Below are positions 5,662 through 8,056 of a stretch of DNA of 8,056 bases, piece by piece. Position 1 is the first letter of the stretch; the number at the start of each line of letters is the position of its first letter. The stretch is taken from contig UQJE01000099.1 in assembly GCA_900541345.1 (NCBI GenBank), positions 1-8,056 of the forward strand, given 5' to 3'. The DNA comes from an uncultured Blautia sp. GTDB lineage: Bacteria > Bacillota > Clostridia > Lachnospirales > Lachnospiraceae. Below the pieces are notes generated by a model, which was given only the letters and a program-made list of their open reading frames with translations, ran no database searches and was not told the origin of the DNA. The translations under genes and the position numbers were made by a program.

Positions 5662-6775
5662 GTATCGCATATATCCTACAACTGAACAAAGTATTATGTT
5701 CTCTAAGACCTTTGGCTGTTGTCGTAAGGTCTATAATCTTATGCTTTCTGACAAGATTGAGGGTTATAAAGCAACTGGGAAATTCCCTATTGTAACACCT
5801 GCTAAATACAAGAAAGACTATCCTTATCTTAAAGAAGTAGACAGTCTTGCACTTGCTAATAAACAGATGGATTTGCAGGCAGCATTTCGTAGTACATTTA
5901 GTAAATCTCGCAAAAAGAAAAACGGATTTCCCAGGTTCAAATCTGCAAAGCATAGTCGTAAGTCTTACACTACAAACAATCAAAAAGGCACAGTAGCTAT
6001 TATGGATAAAAGATATATCAAGCTCCCTAAAGTGGGTAAGGTGAAGGCTGTTATTCATTGTATTCCCGATAATAATTGGATTATCAAATCTGCTACTATA
6101 TCACAGGAATCAGATGGTAAGTATTATATTTCTGTGCTTTTTGAGTTTGAAAAAGTAGAAAATACTTATATAGCGGATAAAACGAACGCCATTGGATTAG
6201 ATTATGCTTCTGATGGCTTATATGTGGACAGTAATGGCAATGTGGGTACTAATCATAAGTATTACCGTGAAAGTCATGATAAGCTTGCCAAAGCACAACG
6301 CAAACTGTCTCGTATGCAAGGCTCTAAAAAACAAGAAGATAAATCCAATAACTATATTAAACAACTCCGTAAAGTAAACAAAATTCATAGACATATTGCT
6401 AATCAGCGTTTGGATAACCTACATAAAATATCTACTGAGATAGCCAATCAGTATGATGTTGTTTGTGTGGAATCCTTAAATATGCGTTCTATGTCTAATA
6501 AAGGTTTTGGTAACGGCAAAGCGACACTGGATAACGGATATGGAATGTTCCTATCTATGCTTGAGTATAAGCTGTCTGATAGAAATAAATATCTCGTAAA
6601 AGTAGATAAGTGGTTTCCGTCATCACAAATATGCCATTGTTGCGGAGTTTTGCATCCCGAGATGAAGGATTTAGCTAACCGCAAAATGGTATGTGATTGT
6701 GGTCTTACAATAAACCGTGACCAAAACGCTGCTATCAATATCCTAAACGAAGGATTACGCTACTTAGTGAAGTAG
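5642..6775 (+). CDS. tnpB: TnpB RNA-guided nuclease of IS605 family
   Basis: TnpB is the RuvC-type, RNA-guided DNA endonuclease ancestral to Cas12. It cuts empty donor sites next to a target-adjacent motif and helps keep the element in the genome. The 377 residues are near the normal length. The N-terminal helix-turn-helix begins KAIKYRIYPTTEQ. The RuvC residues are D187 (IGLDYAS), E277 (VCVESLNM) and D360 (NRDQNAAINI). The zinc site is C331/C334 (ICHCCG) and C351/C353 (VCDCG), the C-x-C spacing in the second half being a known variant. A GGGGAAG site (5631-5637) precedes the start, which lies inside the tnpA end. All catalytic residues are present, so the enzyme is probably active. Confidence 0.95.
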   Translation: MANKAIKYRIYPTTEQSIMFSKTFGCCRKVYNLMLSDKIEGYKATGKFPIVTPAKYKKDYPYLKEVDSLALANKQMDLQAAFRSTFSKSRKKKNGFPRFKSAKHSRKSYTTNNQKGTVAIMDKRYIKLPKVGKVKAVIHCIPDNNWIIKSATISQESDGKYYISVLFEFEKVENTYIADKTNAIGLDYASDGLYVDSNGNVGTNHKYYRESHDKLAKAQRKLSRMQGSKKQEDKSNNYIKQLRKVNKIHRHIANQRLDNLHKISTEIANQYDVVCVESLNMRSMSNKGFGNGKATLDNGYGMFLSMLEYKLSDRNKYLVKVDKWFPSSQICHCCGVLHPEMKDLANRKMVCDCGLTINRDQNAAINILNEGLRYLVK

Positions 6776-6924
6776 CATAAACAAAATATATAGTAGGGAT
6801 GGAATTAGCCCAAACTTATACGCCTGTGGACATTGTGTAAGACATTGAGTTGCGTAACATCGTAGCCAACGCAGTAGTGGTTGAAGCAGGAAGCTCCGAC
6901 TTCTATAAGTCGGAGTAGTTCACA
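6776..6924 (+). ncRNA. Probable omega RNA (TnpB guide RNA) region and IS right end
   Basis: In IS200/IS605 elements the RNA bound by TnpB covers the 3' end of tnpB and the right end, and its guide is the adjoining host DNA. This 149-bp non-coding stretch between the tnpB stop and the right end fits that layout. The RNA probably begins inside tnpB (start not visible) and ends in a guide copied from about 6925-6942 (lysR). The call rests on family knowledge and position, not on a recognised RNA fold. Confidence 0.6.
6894..6915 (+). promoter_or_regulatory. Right-end hairpin of the IS
   Basis: The perfect 9-bp stem CTCCGACTT (6894-6902) / AAGTCGGAG (6907-6915) has loop CTAT and is followed by TAGTTCAC. 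It shares loop and upper stem with the left-end hairpin, as expected for TnpA recognition, and is probably part of the omega RNA as well. Confidence 0.8.
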
Positions 6925-6976
6925 ACCACATGTACGCTGTTTTATTGATTTTGTACAGGGCTACTATCAAAAGTAG
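6925..6976 (+). pseudogene. LysR-type regulator fragment, part 2 (C-terminus)
   Basis: Directly after the IS right end the frame reads PHVRCFIDFVQGYYQK and a TAG at 6974-6976, which is a typical LysR C-terminal helix. Joined to part 1 across the IS, it completes the protein in frame. The stop lies within the 3' arm of the following terminator stem. Confidence 0.75.
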
Positions 6977-6981
6977 CCCTG
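6956..6981. terminator. Stem-loop between convergent lysR and aldo/keto reductase genes
   Basis: The perfect 10-bp stem CAGGGCTACT (6956-6965) / AGTAGCCCTG (6972-6981) has a 6-nt loop. Neither side has a strong T run, so it may be a weak bidirectional terminator for the convergent genes ending at 6976 and 6988. Confidence 0.6.
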
Positions 6982-6987
6982 ACAGAT

Positions 6988-7995
6988 TTATTCACCAAAT
7001 TTTGAAGCAGCATTTTCAAGCATTTTTCGAATCGGAAGATGATATGGACATCGTGTCTCACACTCCCCGCATTTGATACAGGCGGAAGCCTTCACCGAAA
7101 GAGTACTGTATCTCTCTCGTGCCCAGTCTCCCAAATCATATCTTTCCAGGTATCCTGAAAAAAGAAATACACTTGGAATATTAATCCCTACTGTACATGG
7201 AGCACAATAGTTACAGCGACGACAGAAGTTTGTTCCAAGAGCCTTTCTTACGGCATGCATTTCTTCTAATTCTTCACTGCTTAACGGAGAAGTATCACAG
7301 CAGGCTCTTAAGTTTTCTTCCAACTCTTTTTCCTCTGCCATTCCCGGAATGACAACCGTTACATTTGGATTTGCACATACATAGCGAAGGGCAAGCCCTG
7401 CGTTTTCAATGGCACCTCCCGCAAGAGGTTTCATATTAATAAAGCCGATATTTCTTTCTTTACATCTGGAAATCAGGTCTTCTCCCTGACTTTCCACAAT
7501 GTTATATGGAAACATGATAGTTTCCACCCAATCAAGAGAAAGTGCACGCTCAAATACAGCTGTCGAATGGGCTGTCAGACCAATATGTCCGATTTTTCCG
7601 GATGTCTTCGCTTCCATAAGCGCCTCCAGAGCGCCTCCCTCTCCAATCACCTGGTCAAGCTGTTCCATACTTGGATTGTGAACCTGATATAAGTCAATAT
7701 AATCCGTTCTTAAATTTTGAAGACTTTTTTCTATATCTGCCGCCATCGCCTCTTTTGTGCGCGCCATACTCTTTGTTGCAAGAACAAATTTATCGCGAAT
7801 TCCCTCAAGAGCATAGCCTAAATATTCTTCACTGACCGTATATCCTCTTGCAGTATCAATATAATTAACGCCTTCTTCCGCAAGACGCTTCATTAATGTT
7901 TTTGTACCTTCCGCATCAATTTTCTGGATAGGGATTCCACCAAATCCCATACGTGAAATTTTAAGCCCTGTTTTTCCTAATACTCTGTATTCCAT
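6988..7995 (-). CDS. Aldo/keto reductase with C-terminal 4Fe-4S domain
   Basis: This is a predicted cytoplasmic oxidoreductase that reduces a carbonyl group with a nicotinamide cofactor. The 335 residues split into a short AKR barrel (1-250) and a ferredoxin-like tail. The AKR tetrad is D47 and Y52 (YIDTARGY), K75 (LATKS) and H106 (YQVHNPS). The cofactor region includes VIPGMAEEKELEEN (215-228). The tail has C258/C261/C264/C267 (FCRRCNYCAPC) and C306/C309/C312/C316 (CIKCGECETRCP); the second cluster has canonical CxxCxxCxxxCP spacing. Such proteins are common in anaerobic clostridia and may exchange electrons with ferredoxin; the substrate is unknown. The start follows GGAGGA (complement of 8001-8006) with a 5-nt spacer. 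It is convergent with the lysR remnant, and no partner gene is visible in the window. Confidence 0.93.
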   Translation of the reverse strand: MEYRVLGKTGLKISRMGFGGIPIQKIDAEGTKTLMKRLAEEGVNYIDTARGYTVSEEYLGYALEGIRDKFVLATKSMARTKEAMAADIEKSLQNLRTDYIDLYQVHNPSMEQLDQVIGEGGALEALMEAKTSGKIGHIGLTAHSTAVFERALSLDWVETIMFPYNIVESQGEDLISRCKERNIGFINMKPLAGGAIENAGLALRYVCANPNVTVVIPGMAEEKELEENLRACCDTSPLSSEELEEMHAVRKALGTNFCRRCNYCAPCTVGINIPSVFLFSGYLERYDLGDWARERYSTLSVKASACIKCGECETRCPYHLPIRKMLENAASKFGE

Positions 7996-8007
7996 AACAT
8001 TCCTCCA

Positions 8008-8049
8008 ATAAAAAAGAATCCTGCTCGCAGGATTCTCCGCCTGCGGCGG
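8008..8049 (-). terminator. Terminator-like hairpin touching the aldo/keto reductase ribosome site
   Basis: On the minus strand a first small hairpin, CCGCC/GGCGG (8049-8037), is followed by the stem GAATCCTG/CAGGATTC (8035-8016, loop CGAG) and a T-rich run (8015-8008). The aldo/keto reductase ribosome site starts 2 nt later. It may end an upstream minus-strand gene beyond the window, or it may act as an attenuator in the leader of the reductase gene, since no room is left for a promoter in between. Confidence 0.7.
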
Positions 8050-8056
8050 GTCGCTT

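Larger units (their letters stand above)
5103..6924 (+). mobile_element. IS200/IS605-family insertion sequence with tnpA and tnpB
   Basis: The element is about 1.82 kb, with a left-end hairpin, tnpA, an overlapping tnpB, a right-end hairpin and no target duplication. Both end hairpins share the core ACTTCTATAAGT. The left flank is TTTTAAC (5096-5102), close to the TTTAA/TTTAAC targets known for IS605, and the right end reads GTAGTTCAC (6915-6923). The exact ends were inferred by requiring that removal restore the lysR frame: joining 5102 to 6925 gives RHRILT-PHVRCFIDFVQGYYQK followed by a stop. The junction can slide by 2 nt (5103-6924 to 5105-6926). Both genes look intact, so the element may be active. 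Confidence 0.85.

Noticed and set aside
5609..6058. Minus-strand frame of 149 codons inside tnpB
   Set aside because: It is antisense to the well-supported tnpA/tnpB genes, with a Cys/Phe-rich composition typical of a shadow frame and no ribosome site.
1..8056. CRISPR arrays, toxin-antitoxin or phage-defence systems
   Set aside because: No regularly spaced repeats were seen, and apart from TnpB of the IS no nuclease or defence-type gene is present.

Overview
The window reads as a low-to-moderate GC Firmicutes chromosome, most likely an anaerobic gut clostridium of the Lachnospiraceae type. The basis is family content and signals: strong GGAGG ribosome sites, an ECF sigma/DUF4179 pair, a DUF3343 protein beside a TusA/YedF-type remnant, a ferredoxin-tailed aldo/keto reductase and an IS200/IS605 element. 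This taxonomic call is inference, since no sequence comparison was possible.

Left part (1-2006, minus strand): an M20 amidohydrolase gene is followed 11 nt later by the first 230 codons of a PotA-like ABC ATPase that runs out of the window. They look like one operon, with a promoter near 2057-2084. A divergent tRNA-Thr(CGU) gene (2149-2221) has its own promoter, and a three-part dyad centred at 2081.5 lies between the two promoters. The tRNA ends at a bidirectional terminator shared with the next minus-strand operon.

Middle (2267-4532, minus strand): an ECF sigma factor and a membrane-anchored DUF4179 probable anti-sigma factor overlap by 4 nt (ATGA). A promoter of ECF type (TGAAAC...GTCTAA) sits just upstream. 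It overlaps the 5' end of the longer possible sigma reading frame, so the shorter 189-residue start is preferred.

Right-middle (4498-6981) is the most unusual part. A DUF3343 gene and the C-terminal part of a TusA/YedF-like gene point left. The C-terminal part of a LysR-type regulator points right. Both are cut at the same point near 4909. This looks like the scar of a deletion that removed the 5' ends of a divergent gene pair together with their shared promoter region. The lysR remnant was also split by a complete-looking IS200/IS605 element of about 1.82 kb, with tnpA, tnpB, both end hairpins and a probable omega RNA. Removing the element in silico restores an in-frame lysR C-terminus, which places the insertion site to within about 2 nt.

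Right end (6988-8056, minus strand): an aldo/keto reductase with two ferredoxin-like cysteine clusters is preceded by a terminator-like hairpin that nearly touches its ribosome site. That hairpin is either the end of an upstream gene or an attenuator. I found no clearly new multi-gene system. The best leads are the double-decapitation scar, the IS with its reconstructable empty site and guide, the dyad between the divergent promoters and the palindrome-encoded tail of the sigma factor.
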